Shown: positions 45,110 through 58,673 of the stretch, piece by piece
How positions within the stretch are numbered: position 1 is the stretch's first letter
How the letters are laid out: each line of letters starts with the position of its first letter
Assembly: GCA_026261815.1 (NCBI GenBank)
Contig: JAMPIT010000575.1
Location: 42,075,501 to 42,139,500 of the forward strand
DNA: 64,000 nucleotides
DNA from: Monarcha castaneiventris obscurior
Lineage: Eukaryota; Chordata; Aves; Passeriformes; Monarchidae
Reading direction: 5' to 3'
Notes under the pieces: generated by a model
The model's database searches: none
Seen by the model: the letters and a program-made list of their open reading frames with translations, nothing else
Told to the model about the DNA's origin: nothing
Made by a program: the position numbers and the translations under genes

Positions 45110-46572
45110 GGTGGAGTTCACAATCCTGAGGGATATGGGTCAGGTGAATAATAAAGCAAGGACCCAGAATTTTAGGAAAGCAGAACTCCAGTTCTTCAGA
45201 AAGTTAGTCAAGAGGACCACCTGGGAAACTGCCCTCAGGGAAAAGGGAGCAGAAAAGAGTGGGAGATCTTTAAGGACATCTTCCAGACAGCGTAAGAGCT
45301 AGTGATCTCCAGGTGCAAGCAATGAGGAAAGGAAGATAAGACTGGCATGATGAACCAGGTCCTGCTGGTCACTGAAGGGAGACAAAGAAGTACACAGGCA
45401 GAGGAAATAGGAACGGGTGTCCTAGGGAGAGTACAAGGACAGTATTATCTGTAGGAATTGGGTCAGGAAGGTCAGGATGAGAGTGGAGCTGACCTTGGCA
45501 TGAGATGCAAGGAATAATATGAAGGTCTTCTATACATACATCAGGCAAGATTTGCCCTTTGTGGAGCCATGTTGCCTTCAGTTGCCTCCCTATCCTCCAT
45601 GGGCCTTAGCACAGCTTCTAGGAGAAACTGTTCCACGATCTTTCCATGCACAGGGCGGGTAGCTCACAGGGTCCTCCTTTTTATGCTTTTACAAAATGGG
45701 TGCAGTGTCTCCTATTTTCCAGGCACTCGTAACTTCACTTGACTGCCAAGACTTTTCACTCCTTCATCAATGACCTAGACAATAAGTGCACACTCTGCAA
45801 ATTTGCAGATGACACCAAGATGAATGATGGGGTTGACATGCCCAAAGGATGGGATGCCATTCAGAGGGACCTGGACAAGCTCTAAAGGTGGGCCCATGAG
45901 GACCACATGATGTTCCACAAGGTCTTGCATGTTGGTCGGGTTAATCCCTGGTGTTCATACAAAGTGGGAGATAAAGGGATTGAGAGCAGCCCTGACAAGA
46001 AGGACCTGGTGGCTCTGGGCATGAACTGGGGATGTGCATTTGTGCCCAGAAAGCAAATTGTACCCTGGACTGCACCAAAAAATCAGTGGCCAGCAGGCTG
46101 AGGGAGTGGACTTGCTGGAGCAAGTCCTGAGAAGGTCCACAAAGACGATCACAAGACTGCGGCACCTCTCCCAAGATGAAGGGCTGGGAGAGCTGGGTGT
46201 TCAGCCTGGAGAAGAGAAGTATTTGGGAAGACCTTCCAGCAGCCTTTCAGTACCTAAAGGGGGCTACAAGATAGATGGGGACTGGCTTTTTAGTAGAGCC
46301 TGCTTTGACAGGATAAGGGGTAACAGTTTTAAACTGAAAGAGGGTAGATTCACACTAGATATAGAAAGATTTGTTTTACAACTAAGTTGGTGAGACACTG
46401 GAACAGGTTACCCAGAGAAATAATGGATACTCCATCCATGAAAACATTCAAGGTCAGATTGGATGGGGCTTCATGAGCAACCAGATCCCACTGAGAATAT
46501 CCCTGCTCATGGCAGGGGAGTTGGACTATATGATTTTTAAAGGTTCCTTCCAACACAAACTGTTCTATGACT
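45110..46572 (+). mobile_element. CR1 LINE with ORF2 remnants, rearranged
   Basis: The most complete CR1 here. From 45110 one frame reads RTQNFRKAELQFFRKLVKRT and continues through the region between endonuclease and reverse transcriptase, ending near FYTYI (45541). The next 217 bases are inverted (see separate entry). From 45763 the sense strand resumes with FINDLD and KFADDTK, where FADD (45802-45813) is the reverse-transcriptase catalytic motif; an in-frame stop follows shortly after. The rest of ORF2 is decayed, with a deletion near 46106, then the usual CR1 3' end ('gaaagagggtagatt', 'ggcaggggagttggacta') finishing in a worn 'ttctatga' tail at 46572. Non-coding relic; the endonuclease domain is missing. 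Confidence 0.87.
45541..45758 (-). mobile_element. Inverted internal CR1 segment
   Basis: On the minus strand this piece reads EKSWQSSEV near 45755, then WKIGDTAPIL and KKEDP, and ends with HGSTKGKSCL at 45541. These are consecutive CR1 ORF2 reverse-transcriptase blocks, here with stops and an internal loss. They belong between the sense blocks that flank the segment, so it is the middle of the same element turned around, with sequence lost at both junctions. It has no CR1 3' terminus of its own, which argues against a separate antisense insertion. Confidence 0.78.
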
Positions 46573-48886
46573 TACTTGAAAACTTTGAAGTGTTGCTGGG
46601 TTTTATTAATACTTAGAGATATATAATACATTTTAAAATTTTCTGCCCTCAGACATGACAGTGTTTCAATACCCTATCAAATCTTTTGAAAAAGGACTTT
46701 GTTGTAGTTCAAAGAATATTATCTATTACTTATAAATGCAGTGAACTAAAAAGAAAGAACAAATATTTTCAATTAATTTAATATTATTATGTAGAAGGGC
46801 TTAAAAAAAATCCCATCCTACTGAAAAAGTGGGTTTAAATTAAATTATTTCTGCATTTTTCCACCAGCATTACAATTCCTGTCTTGAAATGTCATTATCA
46901 TTGATGCCAAGTTATTACAGTTCAGGAGTTATGTTTCCACAGATATCTCTCCATTCAGTTTTAATGTTATGAGAATTCTTGGTGCTCTCATAACTCATAT
47001 CAACATTAAGAAAGTTCAGTTAGCTCTACAGAAATCTCTTACTGAAGTGTATTTGTCAAGTGAATAATATGAAATCTGGATCTTCATTGGTTGAGATGTA
47101 TTTTGGTTTTTCATAAATAACACAGACTTGAATTCAGCTGTGATCAGCAATCAGTGTCTTGCAAGTTTTTATTTCAAATGGCTTACCATGTCCAACTAAA
47201 TGAAAATATAATCAAGCACACATGGTCCTTTCTTGGACCACTTTATCTGTAAAATACTTCTTAGCTGAATATTCATTCCCAGCTAATCACATGCCACGAA
47301 TAACTTAAACATGTTCATTGACTTTCACAAACTCCTTTCCAAATATGCAAACAAGAGGTAAGAAATAAACAGCAGAATGATCAGAATTATTATGATGGAT
47401 AACCAACAATGCTGTGGATTCCTGTAAACATATTTTTAGAGTTATTTGAATGTGTCATACCTGCTATTTGAACACATCAATCCACTGCACAAAGACTGGT
47501 CTTAGGGCACTTCAAATTCTTACTTCCCTGCAATATCGCAGGAAACACTTGAGGAATGCTATTGGAAACCATCTGGCAGCAAATAACTAGGAAAAATTAA
47601 AAAGCCTATTTTGGTCCTGAGTCCCCTTTTAGTGTCTGCTCTCTGTTCATGTTGTTCACCCAGCTGCCAAGTGGAACAAAATGTACTGCTGCTATTCTGG
47701 GGCTCCAAACGGCATGTTTAGGAGGACAGAAAATATAATTCAAGATTCTGCAGCTGAAGGTTTTTGAAAATTTTAAGGTACATAACACTTTAACCTTGTA
47801 ATAATCTCTCACAATTTGGAAAAAAAAATATTAAAAAAAATGTTTGGAAAGACTAAGTATTCCTGTTTCTGAACAGAGCTATGAATATTTTAAAGTAATT
47901 TCAAGGTTGAAAATGAAAGGTTTAATCAGGAAGTCTAAAAGAAAAGACCTAGATAACCCATTACAACACTATAGAGGATTTAAAGGAGCAATGAGATTTG
48001 TTTTAGAATTGGCATCAGTTATTTTTCAAGACATCAAGCTTACTCTGTAAGAAGATTTAGGGAAAGTGTGTTTTAGGGAAAGAGGTATCTTACAAGCAGC
48101 CAGTCAATGTTGTCATTGAATACTGCAAGTCTGGAAATACATAGCCATCTTTTAGATAATGCTTGTATTTTCAGACATAGATCTGTGCAAGACCCAAACT
48201 TGTTTTTTCACCATACAGCTCTTATACTAATAATCCCTAGAAATACCAAACTTCAGGAGAATTCAGTCTTTCTATTTACATTACAAAATTCTCAATGAAG
48301 AGAAGCAGATGAGTGTGGATCTTGTTGAACATTTCTGAGTTCTAAGCAAATTATATTAGTACTCTGACTATGTTGGTAAAAAGTGGGCTGGGGCCATTCT
48401 GAAGGCAAGTAGCACAAGATAGAGGCTTATATGATTAAAGTCTCTTCTGTCCTCTGAGTAAAATGGCCTTGTAATTACTGTCCATCAGGAGCAGACCTTG
48501 GCTAGTGCTATCCAAAGTCCCTTGGCTTTGTCTGTGTAGTGTGAGGTGGCCCAGGTCAAAACCACACCAACATGTTAAAACAGTATCGCTGTAGATAGTC
48601 ACAGTGCTTGGTCTGGTTTAGTTTTCAAAGTATGGGCTGTGAGTTCACCTGACTCCAAGACAATGGGAGAGCTCACAAAAAAGGGAAAGAACAACCAACA
48701 GCTTGCAAAAGCCCAGATCTGTAACACTTGTCTGAGCTAACTAAGCTGCTTTCAGACAGAAGTGCCATTTCTGCACAAGTCAAGTAAACAGGGCTAGGGA
48801 ACGTTCCCATATACTTGATCATTCACCCAGTGAAATCATTCACATGGTCCCTGGAAAGCTGTTTTTTGACCTAGCCCAGACTCTTC
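46573..48886. other. AT-rich non-coding DNA
   Basis: No gene or repeat recognised. Short frames of up to 68 codons look random. Confidence 0.5.
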
Positions 48887-48908
48887 CACAGAATCACAGA
48901 ATGATTCT
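48887..48908 (-). mobile_element. Possible CR1 tail remnant
   Basis: 'cacagaatcacagaatgatt' resembles the reverse complement of an octamer-type CR1 tail, and a diverged antisense CR1 lies 135 bases downstream. Too short to be certain. Confidence 0.35.
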
Positions 48909-49042
48909 CAGGCACAGCACAAAGCCTTCAATTTTCAACAGGCAGGATGTTAAGAGTATTCTGTTCCAATTGACCTCAGTATCCAAGAGCAAACCTGCAT
49001 ATGACTAACTTAGATAGGACCAGGTTGTCATTAGAAATAATA

Positions 49043-49180
49043 TTCATAGACACTTAGAATGGTTTAAACTATAAAGGACTGCTACAGACCACCTAATCCA
49101 GTTTTGCTCAGAGTAGATCCAGTGCATCAGGTTCCTTCTTGACTTATTCAATCAAGTTTTTAGTATCTCCAGAGAAATAT
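49043..49180 (-). mobile_element. Diverged CR1 LINE 3' fragment, antisense
   Basis: On the + strand it reads 'attcatagacacttagaatg' and then 'agaccacctaatccagtttt', 'gctcagagtagatccagtgc', 'atcaggttcctt' and 'gtttttagtatctccagaga'. This follows the reverse complement of an avian CR1 3' end at moderate divergence. Only the terminal part is left. Confidence 0.7.
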
Positions 49181-50444
49181 ACCAATACCTTTAAACAAAA
49201 AAGGGCCAATGACTAGATTGAAGTAACAGACTCATCAGCCAGTTAAACTGCTAGCTCACCCTCTGGCTTTGGACGACTCAGCTTTTTCTGCTTCAAAAGA
49301 AGTGTCTTGTTTTTACGGACAAAAGCTAGGCACCACACTCGGCTATTGCAGTTATCAGTCCCCAACTGTCTTTCTTTAGCACCACAGACACAGTCAAGAT
49401 GGGCAAAACTGCACAGCATATTTCCCAGTCTAATCAGGACTCCTAGACCTGAGCTACATAGAGCCCACTGCAGTGTGTCTGCACCTGTGGCTTTGCAAAG
49501 CTGTTACCTCAATAAATCACAAGTAAATTAGTAATGCTGCTGATTGTGTTTTTTATTCGTTTTAGTTTAATATAATAAAGGCATTATACAAGGCTCTAGG
49601 TGGTCTAATATTTAATTATACACTAAATATGACTAAATTACACCTCATCATCATTTAAATCATTTCCCAAATCAGGCAAACACCTATTTTCTCTGTGTAC
49701 CTCCCAGCCACATTCAGTTTTCTCCAGAGTGAAAATGTGCTTGTTGCAAAAAGAAATCTGAAGAAAATCTGAGCATGCAGGAAATGCTGCAGACAATGGT
49801 CAGATGGGTGCACACTTTTCTTTTGTAAAGAGTGGAAAACAACTAAAGCATTGCTGCCACACACATCAGTGGCAGTGAGAGCGCAATATTCTCTCAAGTG
49901 AATTGATTCCAAGCCATGTAAACTTTGATAGGCCATAGATAGTACCTTAAATTTCAGTAGGTCATCTAGTGCATCAGATTTCCACAGATGTTCTGCTGTG
50001 TGAGAATTATTTCAATGTCTGTCATGCAGAGGATATTGTGAAACCCTGTTACGACATCACCAAAGTAGGGCTAAAAGATTAATGATTTGCCTCTGAATTA
50101 AAATTCAGGAGAAAAAAGCTATACAAAAGAAAAGCATTTAATGGTAATTAAACTTGCAAGGGATAGAAAATATTTTAATGAAGTCTCAGGTTTGGATATG
50201 GTTGAGTTCTCTAAAATTTGATGTTGCCCTCTACACAATTTCAAATTTCAAAATGGAAGCATGAGACCATGTGATAGTACTTTTGCTTAAAGATTAAACC
50301 ACTTAGAGCCTTACACAGTGTAAATTTGATATTTTAGTTGTCTGATATTGTAAATGATGCTGTCTTTAGATATCTAATGAGAACTGGATTATTCTCATAT
50401 ATGCACAACAAGTAGACAAAATTTACAAAAGGGAAAAATTCTAG
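49181..50444. other. AT-rich non-coding DNA
   Basis: No exon or repeat recognised. The 93-codon minus-strand frame (49655-49936) has no recognisable domain. Confidence 0.5.
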
Positions 50445-50638
50445 AAAATATTGGGAGAAACTTTCTCACAATGCAAGTTGTCAGACACTGGAACAACTTG
50501 CCTAGAGGAGTTAAGAATTTTCTTACAGAACCTTCCCTGAGGAATCTGCTCTCGTACTGCCCTACTCTGAGAAAAGAGAAAGATCAAGTGGCCTCTAGAG
50601 GCCCATTGTAACCTAAAGTAGTCTGTGATTCTGTAATT
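50445..50638 (+). mobile_element. CR1 LINE 3' fragment, diverged
   Basis: 'aaaatattgggagaaacttt' (50446-50465), 'gtcagacactggaacaactt', 'gcctagaggag', 'gatcaagtggcctctagagg' and 'tgtgattctgtaattt' follow the CR1 3' end in sense orientation, with a diverged middle and a degraded tail. 5'-truncated; no coding region. Confidence 0.75.
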
Positions 50639-53600
50639 TAATTTTTTTAGATATTGCTATTTTTTTCTATATTATATGGTTTATTATTTATATGATATAT
50701 ACAGAAATTAAATATAAGTGGAAACTCACGATAAATCAGTAGAACACCAGCAACAAATGCATAATTGTTACTTGTAAAACTTTCCAATAACTTTGAAGTA
50801 TGGTGGAGTGAAAGCTGGCTATGGGACTATATTAGACTGACTGGATCATTTGGCAAGGTGTAATAATGAATCATATGGAAGGACATGAATCTAGAATTAG
50901 GTTAATGAGGGTTGTGCTCTAGAATCCTGTTTCTCTGGAAAGGACACATGATAGCTACACGTGGTAAATAATAAAGTAATAGTGAATTGACAGGAAAATG
51001 AAACTCAGATATATAAACAATGAACTACCAAATGCAAGCAGAGCTGCAGAGATGTCATTATGAATGAGATATCAATGCAATATGGAAGATTGTTTTCAAG
51101 TAGGACTTGGACAAACTGTAGAGAACTTCAAAAATAATTTAAAGAACAAGTAAACCAAAATTTTCATTTTTTGTAGGAAAGCTCAAAAAGAAAACATTTT
51201 AAAAATTTTCCTCCAAAAAATTCTTTTAATGAGTTTTGCACTCAAAAAGGTTCTGCCTTACAGAACAACATGGTGGAATGTTTTACGCTTTGGTCTATCA
51301 TACTGAAATTGTCTGATTTTATATATTTTAAAGATATAGAAATTCCAGTCCTTATACACTTTTCTGCGAAGGAACAAGGGCTGATTTTATGTATGAAAAT
51401 CTACCAAATTGCAGTAAGGAATTCTTTTTCATTTGTATGACTCATTTTTTTCTTCTTGATAGTGTTTTGTATCAGTGTTCTGTGCTTAGGCAGAGTTCCT
51501 TACATTCAAAAATACGTGATCAATTTGAGCAAAACAAAACAAAGCAAACATTTCTGTAAGAGAAGAAGTCTTATAGAGACTGCTAAAATGGTTGCTTCTT
51601 ATGCAGACATTGTGTTGCAGAATCTTTGAGTGAAACATCTTTTAATGGGAGCAGCACCCATGAGAACAGCAATCAGGAGCAGCAAGTTCCTGTAAACACC
51701 TTCAGCACTTAACTCGCATCTGATTTTAGCTTCACTGTAGGATGGCGGAGCTCCAGTGGTTTCATTAGTCAGGACTTTGAAATCAGAGCCCATATTTATT
51801 TTATTATCTCTGTTTTCTCCACCTTCAGTCAGCAGGTCATAAGTACTTCATAAGGCCTCCTGGCTTGTGGCAATCCATGAGATGCACATGACTCTCTCTA
51901 TTAACATCCATAAATTCAATATTTGCCTGAACTTGAATTCATTAAACTCACACTTGCAGCTAACCCTTGAGCCTTGCACCGATCTTATTGATATTTAAAT
52001 AACACTGTGTGCCTTTACTTTTTCCCCTGGTGCTAGTAAAAACTTTTGATTTCAGGCACTATGGCAGGTAAGGTGAAAGCAGCAATTCCAGATAATCTGA
52101 AGGTACTAGAAAGTATTCCATAATAGATTACAATGCTATGTTTTTCTTAAGTATCAGCAAATCACTAGAAGTTCTCAAAAGTGGGTAAATATATTTTAAT
52201 CTCAATTATTGTTATAAGAAAAAGCATATTTACTCAAATCCTTTTAGAGATGTTCTTAAATACCCTTTTAAAACAAAAGATCCTAGGCTCGGGGCATTTT
52301 GCTTATTTGATTCACAACCAGTACAAATCTCCCATAGTTGATTTGCGAATTAAGTGGAAGAGCACAAACATTTGTCCTGTCCTCCCTCTTCCCCACCCCA
52401 ACTTTCCTTCCTTTTGCCATGAGTTGCACTCTGAGGAGGTGATGGGCAGCACAGGAGTCTGAGTGTGTGCGATGGTTTTGGCTGCCGATACATAGAAGTT
52501 TTCCTGTTGCTCTTTTTGTAATGGGGTTTTTGTGTCTTTAACACAGCTTGAGTCACCCATGGCCACAACCCCTTGTGGGTCTTTTCCTACCTTTTTCAGC
52601 ATGGAATGCCTCCCTGAAAGTGTGTCTCTAGTCACATGTGCGCCTCTGACCAGATGAAGTTCTGGCTCCTAATGGTTCAGTTTCCTCCACTGGTGTTTCA
52701 TTTGCCACATGATGATGCCTACGTCCACCAAGAAACAGACAATCCACCTACACACTCCATCTTTACCTGAAGGGAGTGACTATGGGTTTTGAAACAAATG
52801 GATCTGGCAAACCAGCATCTGGCAATTCATAGCAGGAAATAGAGATCAGCAATTTCCAGACAAGCCATTGTCCTCCCCAATGTTCCTTGGTGATAGAGAC
52901 ACAGCAGGCCTAACTGTAGAGAGAAAAATTTTGGCAGGCCACAGCTACTCAGGTAGCTACAGTTCATTAGTCCTGTTTCCAATGAAATAGATTATTTAAT
53001 TGCTTCACATCAAAGTTGCGAATTTTTGCTAATTTTAACAATTTTCCAAACTATATATTGAGTCATTTTAATAATGGAAACCCTTTATGGAAAAACACGA
53101 ATACACTATGTTAAGTATTGAGCTCTTTCTTCATTGCCCAAGCTATGGATCCTTTAATTCTGCTATGGATTCCTCTGAAACCAATCCATTATGTTAATAA
53201 TTTCATACCTTCATTGCTGACAGACATGGTAGCTGTTAGCCAGATGCTGAGAAGCATTGTCCAATATAGGAGGAATATTTCCTTCTAGCAAAGTCATATA
53301 AGTTATATATTTGTTAATGAAATGAAGTCAGATAAGCCCCTTGTCATGCATTTTCCATAGTCAAAATTGTTCAGAATAGTGCCTTTGACATGAAAGGCCA
53401 GAACAAAAAAATCTGTCCTGGTGTCCAGGTACATTTCGTTTTGTTAGATTTCAGGCAGTGGAAAATGTTATTTCTTAAATCTTGAGGAAGTTATGTTAGG
53501 AAGAATAAATCTGAGAGAAAGCTGCCTCTTTGAGTGTGAAGAATGTGGCATACAGAATAAATGGTCCAAAGACCTGTAAGACAGGAATCTCATGTCCTCT

Positions 53601-56383
53601 AATGCATTTGTCAAAAGATCTGTAAATGTCTCAACAAATCAAACCCCATTCTGTACACATGAAGAAAGCCACTGATGAGCATTTTGAACAAACTGGAGTG
53701 ATACATATATGTATTTTTCTCTAGAGAGGATAATGGAAAACAGACCGTGGGGACAAAGTCTTGACTCATGAAACGTGCTCTTTGGAAAGAGAATAGGTCT
53801 GAAATTTGTTAGAGCTAAATCCAGTTATTAAATTGTAGATGTACTCTTGCTATCTATCTTCAGCTTTTAGATCTGATGACTATTGCTTATACTCCCCTTT
53901 GCTTAGGCTCTAACACAGCAGTGTTATGCCTAGGGACTGTTTTGACCATGAGGAAAGGAGAAGACTTCTAACAATTTAGAGAGTAACTTATCCTGCTTGA
54001 AAGAGGGTAAAACACAGAACCTAGCCACCACTGCATCCTCTCCAGGTTTCACAATTTAGAACTTATTTCTCATTTTAGAAGGGATCCAAACAGTAATCCC
54101 AAATCTACAATATTTACTGTGCCCATCTGATATTAAGGACTGTGTGGCCCATTATGATTGCATTCCATAACGAAAGTAGGAGGTCTGTGTTGCATCGTCC
54201 TATGCTTGCACACAGCTGCAGGAAGAGAGACTCTCCACCTTCCTTCTGGAATGAACTGTCAAATAGCCTTCCCTAATTGTATTATTTTTCTACTACAGAG
54301 ATTCAAAGATAGGATTTTCTTTCCATAATGTTCTCTCAAGTGTTTTCAGACCTCTCTGTTCTGCTAGTAATCAATAATCACACTAGCATTGCGAAAAGAG
54401 TTTAAAAAACGTTGCAAATATCCATTATTAAAGTGCTTATGTATGGAATATGGACTGTGGACTGGAACTTAAAGAGACCATACAGAATTGATCTCCTGTG
54501 GAATTAAGGTCTTCCATTTAAACAAGTCACCTAGTTCCATCTTCATTGAAATTCCTATTTCACCTGACTTTGCATGTCTGTAATGTAGTTATCTCAACTG
54601 TGTAGAACACCATAACCTTCCAGTGTGCTTATGTGGAAAGAAAAATTCATTCACCTTACCTGTGTCTCTACTTTGGTGTTTGATGAATCGCTTGAAGAAA
54701 CATCCATTTATCCCTTTTGACTATATAAAAAGCCTAACTGAGATGTGGACATGTATATATAACAGCAGGATTTGCATTAGGAAAGATGAATCCAACTTCT
54801 AATCTCCCTCCAAGTTCAGTGAAGAGAGTTACATGCATCCAGAAGGTGATTAATGTGGATATACTTTTTTCCATAGTACAGTGTATTCTCCTTACTCTCT
54901 GTCTTTCTCCATTACCTTTAACAAGCATGTGAATGTAGTGGCAAAAACATAGGGTTAAAGTTAGATAGGATGAAAACCACTTACACAGTTAGTTTCTAGT
55001 TCTTCTGGAACATGTTCATCATATCCATGAGTGTGATGAACTTTAATGTATTGTCCATATGCTTCCATATCAAATTGAAATCCTCGTCTTAAAGTACCAG
55101 CAGAAAAACATTGAAGAAAACGCAATCCCTTTTCTAGACCATGACCAAATGGGTGTATCCACCTTATCAACTGATCAGTGTAAACCAGGAAGGACTAGAG
55201 TTTGATTTGATTGTGTGTATATGGCATGACTCCAAGTACAGACTCAAGGTAAATTTGCACAGAAGAAGAATCCTCCCAGTACACTGAGTTGAGACTTAGA
55301 GATTCATAATAAAGAGATTATAAGTCATACCTCTAAGTCACGGTAGATTTTTATGTTCCATGAAAATCCATATTCATTCCATATTTTTCCTTTTTTAATA
55401 AAGTTTCAGAGTGGTGACCACTGTAAAATTCACAAATCTCAAGAATAAGGGCACTTTCTTTCACTCCCTTCCATCACAACCAGTAAGAAAGATCATACAG
55501 GCCAATTTTAGTTCTTGGTGACAGCTGTGATATCTTACTGAATGCTCAGAGGTGTAACTATGGAAATCATTTGGCATGTAGGATCTTATTTTTTATTTTT
55601 AAACTTTTTTACACCTCCCTCTGAAATTGCCATCTCCTGGCTCCTGTTAGGCAGAGGATATGCAACTTTTCTAACCTATCATTTCATAGCAGTAGTAATG
55701 ATGATTGATAGGAAAACAGTACAGCTTGTCTATTAGCACCAAATTGAATTTGCAAGGATGTCAGTGAGATTACATAGTTATGCATCTACATGTGTTCACA
55801 GAAACACATATATGTTTAAAATAACATATCCAACATATATCAATGATTTGAAGGTTTCTGTGCAATTTAAGTAAAAGCTCAGGCTGAGATACATACACTT
55901 TGTGTGGAAGAATGCTTTGTTGCTCTTCTGCACCAGGCTTGAAGACATGATGGATACATTTATACAAGGAAATTAAAAGGGTTCATATTAAAAACTTGGC
56001 AGTTGATTTGTAATCCTTTGCACCCCTTCATTAGCCTACTCTCACACACCTGTTTGCTTTGTGAAAATTAGCACTCCGCCAAGTAATGCCCAATGGATAA
56101 TACCTGACAGACCTCATTCCCAAAGGACAGCGGGATTCCTTTTGGAAAGGGTGGAGGCAGCACCCTGTGAACGCAAGGTTGGCCATTCAACAGTCTCACA
56201 GCTACAGAGCTGAGGCTGTCCTGTGTTACTCAGTATTATGGATGTACCCCGATGAAACCTGGTGGTGACTCTTGACAGCAGCAGTAGCAGCCAGAAGCAA
56301 GAGGAGTGAATTTTGAAGCAGAAGTAATCTTTTCTACAAAAATCTCTCCTAACACCAGGCAGCAGATTCATTGTTATATCAAA
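50639..56383. other. AT-rich non-coding DNA, no supported gene
   Basis: No repeat or exon I can support. Two minus-strand frames drew attention but are unproven: 51599-51793 (64 codons from Met, with a PPSY motif and a hydrophobic segment) and 52312-52635 (107 codons, no recognisable domain). Neither has convincing splice signals or a known homologue that I can name. Confidence 0.45.
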
Positions 56384-56730
56384 ATCATGGAACCATGGAA
56401 TCATAGAACACTTTGGGTTGGGAGGGACATAAAAGATCATCTAGTTCCAACACCCTGCCATGGACAGGAATATCTTCCATTAAACCAGGCTGCTCAAAGT
56501 CCCATTCAATCTGGCCTTGAACACTCCCAGAGGTGTGGCAACCCCAGCTTCTATTCCAGTGCTTCAACACCCTCACAGAAAATAATTTTTTCCATCTATC
56601 TAATCTAACCTACTCTCAGTTTGAAAACAACTCCCTTTGCCCTGTCAATACATGTTCTTGTAAACAGTCTCTGTATTCCTTTTTCTTTTTTTCAGGTACT
56701 GGAAGGCTGCAATTAGTTCCCTGAACAGAC
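56384..56730 (-). mobile_element. CR1 LINE 3' fragment, antisense
   Basis: Clear antisense CR1: 'ggaatcatagaacactttgg' (56398-56417), 'gttgggagggacat', 'gatcatctagttccaacacc', 'ctgccatggacaggaatatc', 'ggccttgaacactcccagag' and, towards the far end, 'ggtactggaaggctgcaat' (56695-56713). About 345 bases of the 3' end are retained, with small deletions. Frames over 56306-56608 on both strands come from this repeat. Confidence 0.9.

Positions 56731-58673
<1,943 letters not shown>

Noticed and set aside
45907..46393. Frames of 64-119 codons over the CR1 copy
   Set aside because: Pieces of decayed CR1 ORF2 and 3' sequence, broken by stops and deletions; not a host gene.
52312..52760. Minus-strand frames of 107 and about 39 codons suggesting exons
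   Set aside because: Different frames, early stops, no convincing splice sites and no homologue I can name.
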